Assembly (NCBI GenBank): GCA_017607445.1
Contig: JAEVHH010000001.1
Span: 4,340,001 to 4,404,000, forward strand
From: Histoplasma ohiense
Taxonomy: Eukaryota > Ascomycota > Eurotiomycetes > Onygenales > Ajellomycetaceae
Direction: 5' to 3'
DNA: 64,000 bases
Under the pieces are notes generated by a model that saw nothing but the letters and a program-made list of their open reading frames with translations, made no database searches and had not been told where the DNA came from. The translations under genes and the position numbers were made by a program. Below, piece after piece: positions 48,150 to 59,466 of this stretch. How positions within the stretch are numbered: the first letter of the stretch is position 1; every line of letters starts with the position of its first letter.

Positions 48150-50390
48150 GTTGTTGAGGGAAGGGGGTCGCCTGGAAGACTGTCTCTTTGACTTTGCTCT
48201 CATCCCGCCTAGGACTTTATATCATTGGCACGGGAATTCCCTCCGATCGTTTTTGTTGAAGCTTCTATGTACTGTACGGAGCACGGAGTCCGCTGTTGTT
48301 TATAAAGTAAAGAAAGTATAAAATAAAAACCTCATCGGCCAAAAGTGGCTGATGCTGTTTCCATACCTTGTATTTTACTTAGCTTATTTATTTTATTTTA
48401 CTCCCATCTTTTAAGCCAAAAATATCACCCATATTTCCTCTTTCCCCTTAAATATAAATATATATATATATATATTTATATACAAATAGTTAGATAGATA
48501 GATATATAGAAAAGAGATATTACATTGAATACCCCAACACGGAACCAAAACCCTTCTTCCAACTTCTCCACAAATTCGTCAAAACGGGTAGTTTAGTTTA
48601 GTTGTAGTGTAGTTGTAGTTAGTATAGGGCTCAATCTAAGTTTTACAGTTAAGAGCAAACAATTTTTATTTTTTCCCTGAGCGAGCCTACATGAGCTCCA
48701 TGGCCCCCCGCCCAACCTTTCCCCCTCCTCCCCCTCTAGCGCGAACTTGCGCCCGCGATCGCATTCACGCTCACTTTCTAGCTAGTTAACCCATTTCTTC
48801 TTCCCAGTGGTGGGGGCGAGACCTAAAAATCGAGCTGGGTGGTTTGTTGTTGGGTTTTTTTTTTTTTTTTTTTTCCCTTCGATAGATATTTCCAAAAGTG
48901 GATAATATGTGTACTAACATACCACATTTGGCGCAGCTGGCCAAGGTGGGTAGATCGTTCACTCAATAAATAAAATAAAAAACGTCGTAAGGGAGCTGTT
49001 ATTCATCAACATGTTTCCTGCAAGAAGCGATGTGGCTGTATAAACTCTGATCAAAAAGGGGAGCAAATCCTGCAGGCCAAATGGGGAAACCCCGTAGAAA
49101 TCGAGGAAAAGACGACAGCAATACGTATGCATACATATATGTGTATGAATGGCTGACTGGCGGACCATTTTATTGTTCTAAACCCCTGATGAAAAAGGAA
49201 AATTCGTATATGATACACATGGCATGCCACATAAAACACATTTCGTATACCCGCGAAAACGAGAGGAAAGGGAAGAAAGAAAGGGGGAAAGCCAAGGGGT
49301 TGACGGGGTTCTTCGACCCTCCGAGGGATAGGAAATGGAAAACAAGTAACAGTGTCCTCATTCATTCTCTCCTATTTTTTGAAAATGGAGTAAAAGTACG
49401 CCCAGAGGGAAGGCTGAAATAGGCGGAACTAGAAAAGCAAGATGCAGGAACGAAGAAAAACAGGGAAAAGAAAGGGGGGAACTCCAGATTCTAGGAAATA
49501 TGTAGTAATTAGCCCATCTATCGCCCGCTCCCCTTATATGCATAAACAACATCTTGTCAACATCATATAAAACAGAATCAAGGGAGTTTGAAATGAAGAT
49601 AAAACAAGATTTATTAAAACGGCGAACTCAAAACCGGGACCGTCAAGTTTAAAGAATCGCCATCAATAACTTTAAAACACAACCTTGGCAATAAGACAAC
49701 AATAACATCGGGGCAATATAACTCTTTTTGAAGTGTAACAAACATATGGAATTAGTTGGAAAAAGAAAAGAAGGAAGGGATAATAAAAGAAGGAAGGGAT
49801 AATAAAAGAAAGAAACATAATTGCATTATAAAACAGAATGAAACGACAAGAAAAAACCTTATCTGAAAATGTAATTTTTCTCTTTATGAGCATCTAGAAT
49901 AAGAAAACTTCAAGCCCGTTATAGGTAGGCAAGGAGAAAGCAAAAGCGACTTGAAATATCACAAATGCTCTGTGAAACACATTGTTGTGGAATGTGATTT
50001 GCGTCGCTATGTTCAGTTTGGGGGTTTGTAATATATAGCACACGCCAGTCCAGCTGCCATGCAAATCGTTTTTAAATGTAAGAGTCCAGCCGAAAATTCA
50101 TAACAAAGGTACATACAAGTCGTATATAACAGATCACTATTAGGTTGCCTATCACCGTAACGCGGTCGCTGGTCTGAACGATACTCGTGCCTATTTCGGG
50201 GATACAGAACTCCAAATGTCGATTGCGATTTTGCAAGTCGAATGGGCATCGTCGGACAATGTGTGAATTGCCTGATGGAAGTCCTTGAAATATCGAACCA
50301 CGTTTTCCCACAAGAGGGGGTGTAGTTGGTATGACCAAATGCTAGAATATGGAAGGCTAGTGAAAGCTGCATAGAGGAAAGGAGAACTGA

Positions 50391-53146
50391 TCATCGAGTT
50401 ATGATCAGTGAAATTTCTTCAATGCAAGATGCCACGGATCCGGATATGCCGGCAATACTGTAACCCCTCGGGGGTATTAATGTATGGCTAGTAGGATGAT
50501 AAGTTAGCGACAACGAACAATTCGTCGTTACATGCAGAACAAACGCTTTTCTAGTAAAATCTCATGGGACGAGGAAGTGAATATAGGGGAAAGTAAATAT
50601 TTAAAAAAAAAAAAAATCAATAACGTCAAGTATTCACTTACCCAGCTCTAGCATTGCTATTACCGAATACTGCAGATCTCCTGCTAAGATTTGTGATAAT
50701 TCCAATTCCATCGATTTCCTGACTTGTCTTCACGTAAAACCCCATTAGAATTTCACCCCGGCGAGTGTCTAGTTCGTAAATGAGATACAAGTTAGCATTG
50801 CAGAAAAAACAAGAAGAAAAACCAGGATTAGAGATGGTGGATCTACCAAACACAAATTCGCTGCACGTAGCCTGAGGGTCCCTGTTCCCAAAGACCTGGC
50901 TCGTTGAATCTTCGTAGCAAAACTCCAGTCCATATATCAAGCCATTGTGATAAACTTTCACGGAAATTAGAAGCTTCGACTGGATGAAGGTACATTCTAG
51001 AATCAGTTGTTCTGGAAGGCCATTGGGGGATTGAGATTGTCCCAATTTGTTCCCCCTATATCCAACTTGTCCATTAGGTAGTTTAGCGGTCGAATATTTG
51101 GAGTTTAATTTGCTAACGTCGTCAACCGTATGAGTGCTAAGGCCGCCAGAATATATCACCAGCTTGATCTTCCTAATTTTCTTAATGCTTTCAGTAATAT
51201 GCTGGCGAATTTCACCTTCGGTAAAATCGATCTGCTTCGGTATGCCGTTATTGCCGGAATCTCCATCGACATATTCGATATAGGACCTGCAGAGATCATC
51301 ATCGTCGACGTATATTTCGATGAAAGCAATGCCAGCTGCCGAAGTGACTAATACCTTGCCATTGTCGACAGACCATACTTGGATGGAGTCATCAGAGCAA
51401 AGAGGTGAATCTCTTGGCAACCGAAAACATGGGTGAAATCTAAATCGAAGGGTATCAAGTCTGTGCCAGGTACATTCGTCTTCTTCAAGGCAAAGTCGTA
51501 GTCCCTGTGCCTTTGTTCGAGTGGAATATGGTTCTCGAATGGTGAAACTTCGATTCAACGGGACGGAGTCGTCACACATGATGCCGCTATCCTGATAATG
51601 ACAGCCAAATAAACGGCCGATTTCACGGAGATGACCACCGATTCCAGAGTTAGCAGCTTCCCAATTGCTCCCACATTTATTTCCATAATTGGCAACAAAA
51701 TTAATATCTGTACGGGTGCAGTCGGTGAAAGCCGCAACCACTTCTTCCATGGCAGCTGGGTAGCTTTGCAGCGCATAAGATCCAAAAAGCGCCAGCTTGA
51801 TATGATCTTCAACAGAGGCCGCTGCAACATGGCCTGTGATTGTCTGTGTTCCCTTGTCCCAGTGGGTATCAAGTAGCAATGCCGAGACATATTGCGTTTG
51901 GCCCCCTTGGGGACCAAAATAGCGTTTGACTGCTTCGAGTACAACGTTAAAGAGTTCGCCCCTGTCCGATGTAGTGCCATCCTGTTGCACAACGCCAAGC
52001 TTTCTAAGCTCGTCAACGGTTCTGTCGCAGCGGATAATATGTATTCTAGCCTCGTTTCTCATCTGATCCGATTTGGCGTCACGCAAGCTTAGTGTTCCAG
52101 CCTGCCACTCCTCTTCAAATCGGAAACAGCGCCTTCCGAACTTGTTACGATACATCTGTTCCCCAGTAAACGATTGCCACAGATACGCAGCCATTCGGAA
52201 TTTCCGTATTGCAGTATCCAAACTGTTTCCCTCCCGAGCTACCCTTTCAGGGACGTCAAAATGACCATCAGAATCGCTCCCCAGTACAATTGCTAGCTGG
52301 AGGGGAGGAGAGTTTATCAATGGTAAATAATTTATATTCACCCATGATGAGTGGGACATTGGATTCTGAATTCTCGAGGGTGTGAATTCAAGCCGTAGTT
52401 TGTTCGGGCCCGGGGCAAGATGAACCAAAGCCTTGAAGTGCGATTCATAGACAGGCCAGGTGGTGGGAGGGAACGAATCTTGGGGATGACAAACGGTTAA
52501 GTTTCCATCCATGGAGTGTTGTCGCCCGTCTCCAATCTGACCATAAATCAAAAGGATTTTTTGGTGGACCTAATAAAAAAAGCCATCCTTAGCAATTGCA
52601 CACTATCCATTTCAGCAAAAGCCAACTAAAAGCTTCAGCACATACCCAGGAGTTATCGGAAATAGAAAAAACCCTCGGAGCGTATAGAGGCGCCGGCGCC
52701 GGCCCTCTTCCGGAATTGGTTGGAGAGAGAAGGCTACCGTTCTAGAAAAATTATAAAACATGAGCAACAAAATCCAGACATTGGGATGGCTTGCAGCAAG
52801 TGCACCTGTATGAAGGAATGGGGTCCCGGAAGGCAAAACTCACTGTAGTACTGCCCCGGAGGGTTGAGGGGGATCCAATTGGAACAGGTCTCTGAGGAGG
52901 TGCCACTTGTGTCGCGTATCCGTTCGTGTTCAACTTGGGGAGGATGGGTAGATGTGGGGAGGGTAGATCGATACTGTTGCTTTTGAGAAAAGAAATAGGG
53001 GAGCTATGCAAACTGGCGGTCGGGGAATCGAGATTAGAGGACAATTTGTCAGGGAACACATCGTCATTGCGATTGAGTGAGGCGGCAGATGGGGTCAAGG
53101 TGAAAGCTGCCTTTGAACGGCGACGGAGGTTCTTGAAAAACGGCAT
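50391..53146 (-). CDS. Zincin-like metallopeptidase family protein with jacalin-like C-terminus; active site apparently lost
   Basis: It belongs to the fungal family typified by yeast YIL108W (Metallopep domain plus jacalin-like lectin domain). Exons on the minus strand are 53146-52844, 52741-52646, 52569-50642 and 50487-50391; 807 residues. The basic, Ser-rich N-terminus starts MPFFKNLRRRSKAAF. The family core follows (NSWVHQKILLIYGQIGD, NLTVCHPQDSFPPTTWPV, FKALVHLAPGPNKLRLEF), then the region of the zinc site at about residues 440-465. The C-terminal jacalin-like fold ends IPPRGYSIAGISGSVASCI and ITR; the last exon lies beyond a GTAAGT donor that coincides with an apparent TAA stop. At the zinc site the gene reads GGHLREIGRLFGCHYQDSGIM, with a space intended after LFG: R448, E449, R452 and Y458 stand where a zincin needs His, Glu, His, His. 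The rest is intact, so a pseudoenzyme is more likely than a dead gene. Confidence 0.88.
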
Positions 53147-55790
53147 TATTTCATTCGATGGAATGAAATACTAGCGGATTGCCAAGCTGTCCTGTCTCAT
53201 TGCATCTGGACCCGGTTGAGATAGAGATTGATATGAAGAAATAGAGAAAGCAGATGAATGAAAACGAAGAAGGAAATGCAGTGCAGCAAAAAATAAAGAC
53301 GAGGAAGAGAGAGCGCGCACGCGAGCACGAAATGGCAGGAGGGCCCCCGGGACATAGAAAGGAAAGAGCGGAGAATTGCAAATCACGGATCCAGCGTAAG
53401 CAACCAGAGAGTTCCAGAGGCCGGAAGACTCCAGGAGGGAATCAAACGAATGTCAATATGTTCAGATGCGAATGGATGCCACTGCCACAAGAAGGTAAAG
53501 AGATTGACACGAACGCGAGGCAGTGGCCGAGAGAACGAAATGGAAAGCAGGTAGAGTCGGCAAGGAGCGAAGAAAAGAGAGGCAATCAAGCCAGTCCTTT
53601 TGATTTGGCCACCAGCCCCAGGTCTAGCTGGTTAAGCTGTGTGTGGTCAATAGCTGTGTTGTGGACAGCGTGTGGATGGTGATGCACTGCACGAGAAACG
53701 AGAAAGAGGGAAAAAAAATGACGGGAGATTGCGTAGCCAGTCGAGGTGGTCGACAATGGTTTCAACCAACGACGTAACCACGGATGAGCGGTCCAACGAA
53801 GTTTGTCGGTGCGCTCGCTTGCATGCAAAGAACCATCATGCAGACAGTCAACATGCAATTATAGACACTGATTAGATGTTAATTTGCCAACAGCCCAGAC
53901 TGCAATTGTTGCAGTTGTCATCCTGGCTGTCACTGATGCTCGATGACGTCCCTCGCTGTCAAGTTTTGCCCATCGCCACTGGGACATGTTGGCATGAGAC
54001 AAGCCTCATCTTGAAGATGGCCCAGGCAATGTCGGTGGGGGTCTCGATTGCCCTGTTTATTGGCTTTCCATTCAATGCTGTCATCGCCACAAGACACCCG
54101 CTGCTTCTCAGTCCTGGGAAGTAATTAGATGGGGAAAAATATGTGCACAGTTATTCACCCTCGAGGAAAGGCTAGTTAACAGAGTATCCAACAAAGGTCA
54201 AAAAGAAAAGAAAAATACAATAGCAGCGGGGATTTAGTGTGGTTTATATAGATAACTAGCCCTAAAGCGCGCCCAGCGCCCATCGTCCAGGGTTCGTCGG
54301 CTCAAGGAATTGGGACAATGTCGCCCAGAGTCAACCCGAGAATTTATCTCCTTGTGTCAAGCGCCTTACATATAAAATAACTAGTGTTCAAACATAGTCA
54401 TTGAAGTCAAGAAGAATCCCACAGTAAAGAATCTGAATTACTCAAATATCTCAATATAATCCAGTGGTTAACCTTGCCTGCCCGTGCCTGGTTGATCGTG
54501 ACACTAAATTATCTCCTGTCTTAAAAGCTTTAAGCTTAGTGAAGATAAAAATTGGGGAAACATTGCTACTTGTCACACCATCAAATCAAACTTTTAATAG
54601 TTATATACTTCAGTGACTTGTTAAATATACCAAATCTCACTCTTACAAGGCATTTTGAATAGTGCAATTTGATAATTACATGGCTGTTATCAAAATCCAA
54701 TTGGTACTTGACAACTAGATGAAAAAACAGAACTTTTCAATCCACTTTTCATTCATGCACAGGGTGTTGCAAAAGATCGCCTATAATGTATGCCAAGATT
54801 CGTTTGAGCCTTTATCAGATCATCTAAATTGAAACAAAAATAACTTGACCCAGGTCGATATTTCGGATTTGCACTCCTGTGGCGCAACACTTCCAATTAT
54901 GAAAGTTACCAGAATGGAGCTTTTGATAGGGAGCTTTATGGGCAAGCCATGTAGAAACTGCAGGAGAACCCCAGAATTTGCATTGGAGTAGTTAAGGAGT
55001 ACTGATAAAACTTCTAAACTATACTTGTTGCTCAATAGAACCCAAACTTACCCATACAAAGTAGCTTGGTTCAAAGAATGACAAAAATTTTGGCTGGAAA
55101 AAGTCTATGGGTGATCTGGTGCTCTATTAACTGATGCATGACCCTCATATTGATGGACCACATCGAATTTTTGGTAGATGTGTTTGTTTGACTGTCAAAA
55201 CTAAATCTACTCGCTGCCATTGTCATTAAAGACCTACCCGCGCATTGTGCTTCCTACAGATTGGCTAATCCCACACCTGCCATGAGCCCACCTCGCCTGT
55301 ACTATCCATTGAATGAAGGGCCATGCCTACAACACTCGGCATCAACACCCTTGATCCGCTTTTGCATCAACCACTTAGCAGCCAACAATGGTGCCACCGT
55401 GGAACTCACCGCAACGATTGAGCATCTAGAACAATTGCATTGTAGTGAGGTAGCAGGGTTGCAAGAAAACCTGAGGAAACACCTCAAGGAAGCTATCTGG
55501 TGTCCAATTCAGATATGAAAAGAAATGTGCTGTACGACGTGCGGAATTGACAAAAGAAGAGAACAAGGGAAGTCAAGGAAAAAGGGCATGCAGAGCAGAG
55601 GTCTGGTTACATGATGCTATAGTCATTAAATTACTTTAATATCTTCTGATATTCTCTGCGATGATGGGGAAAAAAAAAACGCCACGGTTTGTCACGTGGA
55701 GTCAACCAACCTCGGAAAGTAGCTCTCTCCCAATTTCACCTGCTCTTGTTTTTTTCCGCTGGAATTATCTGACTTTTCCATACTGTAGAT
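53147..55790. other. Intergenic region becoming AT-rich
   Basis: The first 700 bp are probably the metallopeptidase promoter. From about 54150 the sequence turns AT-rich with no intact gene. A Tc1-like terminus may lie at about 54760. A 78-codon frame starting at 55282 (MSPPRLYYPLNEGPC...) looks protein-like, with a helical segment ATIEHLEQLHCSEVAGLQEN, but I do not recognise it; it may be a remnant. Confidence 0.45.
54760..55240 (+). mobile_element. Possible degenerate Tc1/mariner-like fragment
   Basis: The sequence CAGGGTGTTGCAAAAGATCG at about 54760 resembles the start of terminal inverted repeats of fungal Tc1/mariner elements. Downstream sequence shows no intact transposase, only short broken frames, and I found no matching inverted copy. 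The sequence is AT-rich and next to a decayed kinase gene, which fits a degraded repeat. The call rests mainly on the 15-20 bp terminus. Confidence 0.25.
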
Positions 55791-56875
55791 ATGGCCAAAC
55801 TATCACTAGATGAAAATGCCATCATTGGAAAGCATCCTCTATCCAGGTCACTTGATGATTTATGTGGCTTGCTTCAGGAGGCTGAAAAAATCTATGAGTC
55901 GCGCCTAATTTCCTATGATGGCATCCTCAATAACCTTGACCAACTCACCACTTTCCATGGACTGTGCCCTCCTTCTCTGTGTCCTCCTTCAGCCTCCTGG
56001 CCCAGTCCAGCGCTCCCCAGTCGCAGTCGTTCTCTCGACTCTGCAGGCTGGGCATCAGCAAAAGGCAGATGGGTAGGAAGCACTGGTCCCCTGACAAAGT
56101 GATACAGCCATCCAGGAGAGATCAGGGAGATGAGCTCACCTTCTCGGCCCAGTCAATGCATAGGCCGAGCCTCCGTGAAAGACGCGGAGACGAGCCCTAC
56201 GACAACTGGATCCTTTGCTGTGTGGTGGTCTCGCCCGCTGGGCGGCCAGTCTACAGGTACAAATCACCCTTGGAGCTGCTCAAGGCGCTCCACGACGCGA
56301 TCAAGGCACACCAATCGCTCGCTCTACCTGGATGGAAGCATTCTATACCGGGATAGCTCGGAGAACAACATCATCACCACGGACCCAGCAAAGGCGGATG
56401 GCAGTACCAGAAATACTCGTTGACCTGGACCTTGCCAAGAAGGTCGGCAGTGGGTGAAACAGCGTGCGGCACCAGACTGGCACAAGGGAGTTCATTGCCA
56501 TCGATGTGCTACTTACCATTGATCATACTTATTGACACAACCTTGAATCCTTCTTCTATGTGTTGATCTGGCAGTGCGCCTGTCATGGGTGGGGAAAATC
56601 AGGACTCAACTGGCCCAAAGACAGTATGCTAAAGGAGTGATGCACTGGAAATTATGAAAAAAAAAATCGCAAACAGCAAATGAGGCAACATGGAGGCTGG
56701 TGGGTTTGAACATATTGTGATGAAAGAGTTCCCACCTGGTTTTGAATGTGCCAAATCATCCTGCAAACCACACGACGCATACTATCTCCATATGAGGAGG
56801 AAGGACTTATCATGTGTACGCCGCAAGACCTGGAAAAAGCTATATGATCCTATCATCAAGGCATATATATGGTGA
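55791..56875 (+). pseudogene. Broken FunK1 (fungal-specific protein kinase-like) gene
   Basis: FunK1 proteins are eukaryotic-kinase-like, mostly of unknown role and expanded in several ascomycetes and basidiomycetes. Consecutive family blocks occur in different frames: SPLELLKALHDAIKAHQSL (near 56258-56314), ILYRDSSENNII (catalytic loop, YRD in place of HRD, near 56340), VDLDLAKKVGSG (metal-binding DLD, near 56419-56454), TGTREFIAIDVLL then HNLESFFYVLIWQCA (near 56477-56577), NMEAGGFEHIV, EFPPGFECAK and KLYDPIIKA at the end (to 56875). At least three frame changes separate them. An in-frame TGA at 56533-56535 sits where the family has Arg, and further stops follow. No functional protein is possible. 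Its N-terminal part (55791-56102) is weakly recognisable. Confidence 0.82.
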
Positions 56876-58296
56876 TGCAATATCTAGTGGTTGAATTGGG
56901 AAATTGCTAATTGACAACGCGGGGTGCTATTCCCCCCCCACTACCATAATACAGGGATGATATGTGATTCTTTGAGGAGATTGATCACCAGATGAAAAAC
57001 TTTCTGAGCAACTGCCAAAGTTCAATCTACCTAAAGAGCTGTTTTTTATTTGCAGCAGTGTAGGCCATGAATCTAAAATAGCCCTTTTTGAAGCTCCATG
57101 AAGAAAGAAGGGGAAAGCCTCCAAACTGAAATATCAAACACCAGAGTAATTCAACCTTGATCAGTACCAAGGTTAGCCAGGCCTTAAAAGTGAGGTTCTG
57201 TTAACCTTACTTTGATTGGCTTCTTCCATTTTTATTATAAGAGTGAACTATAATTTATTTACTCATTAATCAATCAATCTGTGTGCAGCCCACGAGCAGG
57301 TGCAACACCATAGAATAACATCAATAAAGAAGAATACAAAACAATTGAATAGTGTTATTCAATCATAAACAGTGGTGAGGATGAAAGATGATAAAGGAAT
57401 CTGAAGTACTACAGCTTCTGATGAGCAGCTCAGCTGTATGATTATCAATTCATTTAAATATATATATTATAATGAACTATATATGTGATGGGCTGTAGCA
57501 TGCTCGTATCACTAATGTTCTGCGAAATAAACATGCTGCTTATTGTGGATACTCAAATTCTTCACATTTGACATTGTCTGGCTGGCTCCGAGGAACGTAA
57601 ATAATATAAAATACCAGGACATCATCTATGACAGTTATAAGGTTATATTCAGAATGGGACGGAGGTTAACAACTCGAGTGAGGGGGGGTTTCAAATTGTA
57701 AAAGTTGTAAAAGGCGCTCTCACAGGGGTTCAGTTTGAGAAATCAAGCGATCGACCCGAAGCTGAGGATAAAGTAAATAAAATAAATTAACTAGCTCGCC
57801 TGGCTCAATCGACCCCTGCGGCGGGGCGGGGGGGAAGTGTGGAAATGAGCACAAATCCAGGATTGCGAGGTTCCAAGGTTGGGTTTCGCGTGGCCGCCAA
57901 ACCGGGTTGACTGGTGCTGTTTTTTGTTAAGGCCCTCCTTAGCCAGCCAGACAAACAACGAAACCTGCCACAGACCAAGATTCAGCATCGTACAGCACAC
58001 AACTGCCCACTTCTGCGTCCCACCCCCCACGAACAGGTCTACGGGTGCAGGCAGCATACGAACTCCAGCTCCTATCATAGTTTATCCCTTTATCCCTTTG
58101 TCCTTGCATACCCATTCTCCTTTTCGTCATCCTTTCTCTCAATTGAACTTGGTGAAGACTCCGTCCGCAATCCAAAAACGCCTTCCACCTCCACAAAACC
58201 AAAATTTTCACTACAAGCCAAACAACTCTCCCACTTCAACCGACCTATCACGAAATCTGACGAATGACTGGCGGAAATAAATAGCTATTAACATAA
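56876..58296. other. AT-rich remnant and promoter region
   Basis: The first 850 bp continue the AT-rich island, with stop-filled frames, TA-rich sequence (57455-57490) and no recognisable gene. From about 57780 base composition returns to normal, and this part should be the promoter and leader of the Whi5/Nrm1-like gene. Confidence 0.5.
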
Positions 58297-59466
58297 ATGT
58301 CCGCCATGCAGCCTTCTAGCTCTGCAAAGCGGAAAATTCCTAAGCTGGATGTCGCCCAGGTACGTCTGTTTCAGATATCATCTTCAGGTGTGTATGTTTT
58401 AACAGAAGTTGCCGGGCAGATATGTCTCAATCTCCAGGATCGTCTAGGCCTAGCAAAGGTCCGCTACGAACGAACGCATCGTCATCGTGTTGAGCCGCTG
58501 CACCCAATCGAGCAGAATGGGAGGAGAGGTTCCGATGAAGGCAATGTTGTATCAGATACCTCTTCTGAAATATGTGACAGCCGCTACGAAACCCCGTTTA
58601 CCTCGTCTCCTATTCCCACGCCAATGTTTTCAAGAGAGCTCCCTAGGTCATCACGAAGCAAGCACGCTGCAACGTTCTTTCCCAGCTTCATTGACAATAT
58701 CGATGGGTCACGTAAGCGTGGCCTTTCCAGCCCTACCACTGAGCAACCTTCGAAGGCTCCACGACTCTCCAGAATCTCATGGAAAGCCGAGAATGGGCTC
58801 CCACAATCGTCACCTGTCTTCAGTCGCCCTCATCATACATATCACGGCAATAGCTGTTCGTTTATTTCAGAGTCGGACACGATCCCTGATGAGGAACACT
58901 CGCCTGCGTATCAACGCCATGTTGACGAAATCAAGGAACCCGAACTTCCAATAGTCAAGGTACAAAATATCGGCTCGTCGGGGATCAGCTCCTCACCACC
59001 TCGCACTCCACCTCCGAACCGAAATCGTGCTGCCCGGCGTAACGAAGAGGCTGGAGACGGTGAAGACGGTGCAGATCTTTTGTTATTTCTTGCTAATTCT
59101 CCTACACCAGCTATTTTCCGGGACAAAGGCAGCCCACGAGATTTCCCCCCTTCAACCCCTCCTAGCCAACGTGTCGTTCTCCCTTCGTTGACTGCGACAC
59201 CTGGCAGAGGCGTTACCACCAATTTTGGAACCCCAACCCAGCAGTTCAATTTCGCCGACTTTGTAAATGTTACCCCAAGTCCAGCACAGTTGCCATGGGG
59301 AGGACGAACGCCGGGCACTGTGCCGAGAACCCCACGGCCTCCAAAGGAATTGAAAAAGAGACTTAATTTCGATTCACTCGCTCCTCCCTTGGCTGGAAGT
59401 CCCTCGACAGTGCGTGAGAAAAGGGGAGCATTGCATTTACAGTTAGGAGAAGAGCTTCGACCTTGA
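58297..59466 (+). CDS. Whi5/Nrm1-like cell-cycle repressor candidate
   Basis: An intrinsically disordered, Ser/Pro-rich protein of 369 or 389 residues. The block LQDRLGLAKVRYER resembles the short Whi5-type motif of G1/S transcriptional co-repressors, and the conserved C-terminal end FADFVNVTPSPAQLPWGG with many TP and SP sites fits Nrm1/Whi5-type MBF/SBF repressors under CDK control. That role is inferred from short motifs. The frame is open from 58297 to 59466. A likely intron at 58360-58419 (GTACGT donor, TTTAAC branch, GGGCAG acceptor) is exactly 60 nt without a stop, so the retained form would also translate; the spliced form joins DVAQ to ICLNLQDRL. There is no signal peptide or membrane segment. 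Coding status is good, function moderate. Confidence 0.65.
   Translation: MSAMQPSSSAKRKIPKLDVAQVRLFQISSSGVYVLTEVAGQICLNLQDRLGLAKVRYERTHRHRVEPLHPIEQNGRRGSDEGNVVSDTSSEICDSRYETPFTSSPIPTPMFSRELPRSSRSKHAATFFPSFIDNIDGSRKRGLSSPTTEQPSKAPRLSRISWKAENGLPQSSPVFSRPHHTYHGNSCSFISESDTIPDEEHSPAYQRHVDEIKEPELPIVKVQNIGSSGISSSPPRTPPPNRNRAARRNEEAGDGEDGADLLLFLANSPTPAIFRDKGSPRDFPPSTPPSQRVVLPSLTATPGRGVTTNFGTPTQQFNFADFVNVTPSPAQLPWGGRTPGTVPRTPRPPKELKKRLNFDSLAPPLAGSPSTVREKRGALHLQLGEELRP

Larger units (their letters stand above)
37915..50390. other. 12.5 kb gene desert
   Basis: I recognise no protein-coding, tRNA or rRNA gene here. Open frames are short, scattered over all six frames and mostly low complexity. Content: the CP2 leader and promoter (37915 to about 38800), TACAGAGTAC motifs (41511, 46951), ATAGTA-type repeats (42185-42233), CA-rich sequence (42985-43015), a 28-nt poly-T (44793-44820), CTCCGGG heptamers (46376-46407), an ATTC array (46991-47040), and poly-T runs at 48126-48149 and 48855-48874. 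G/C content fluctuates around that of the rest of the window without sustained AT-rich blocks, so it does not look like a degraded transposon nest. Long non-coding RNAs or extended regulatory DNA are possible. Confidence 0.55.
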
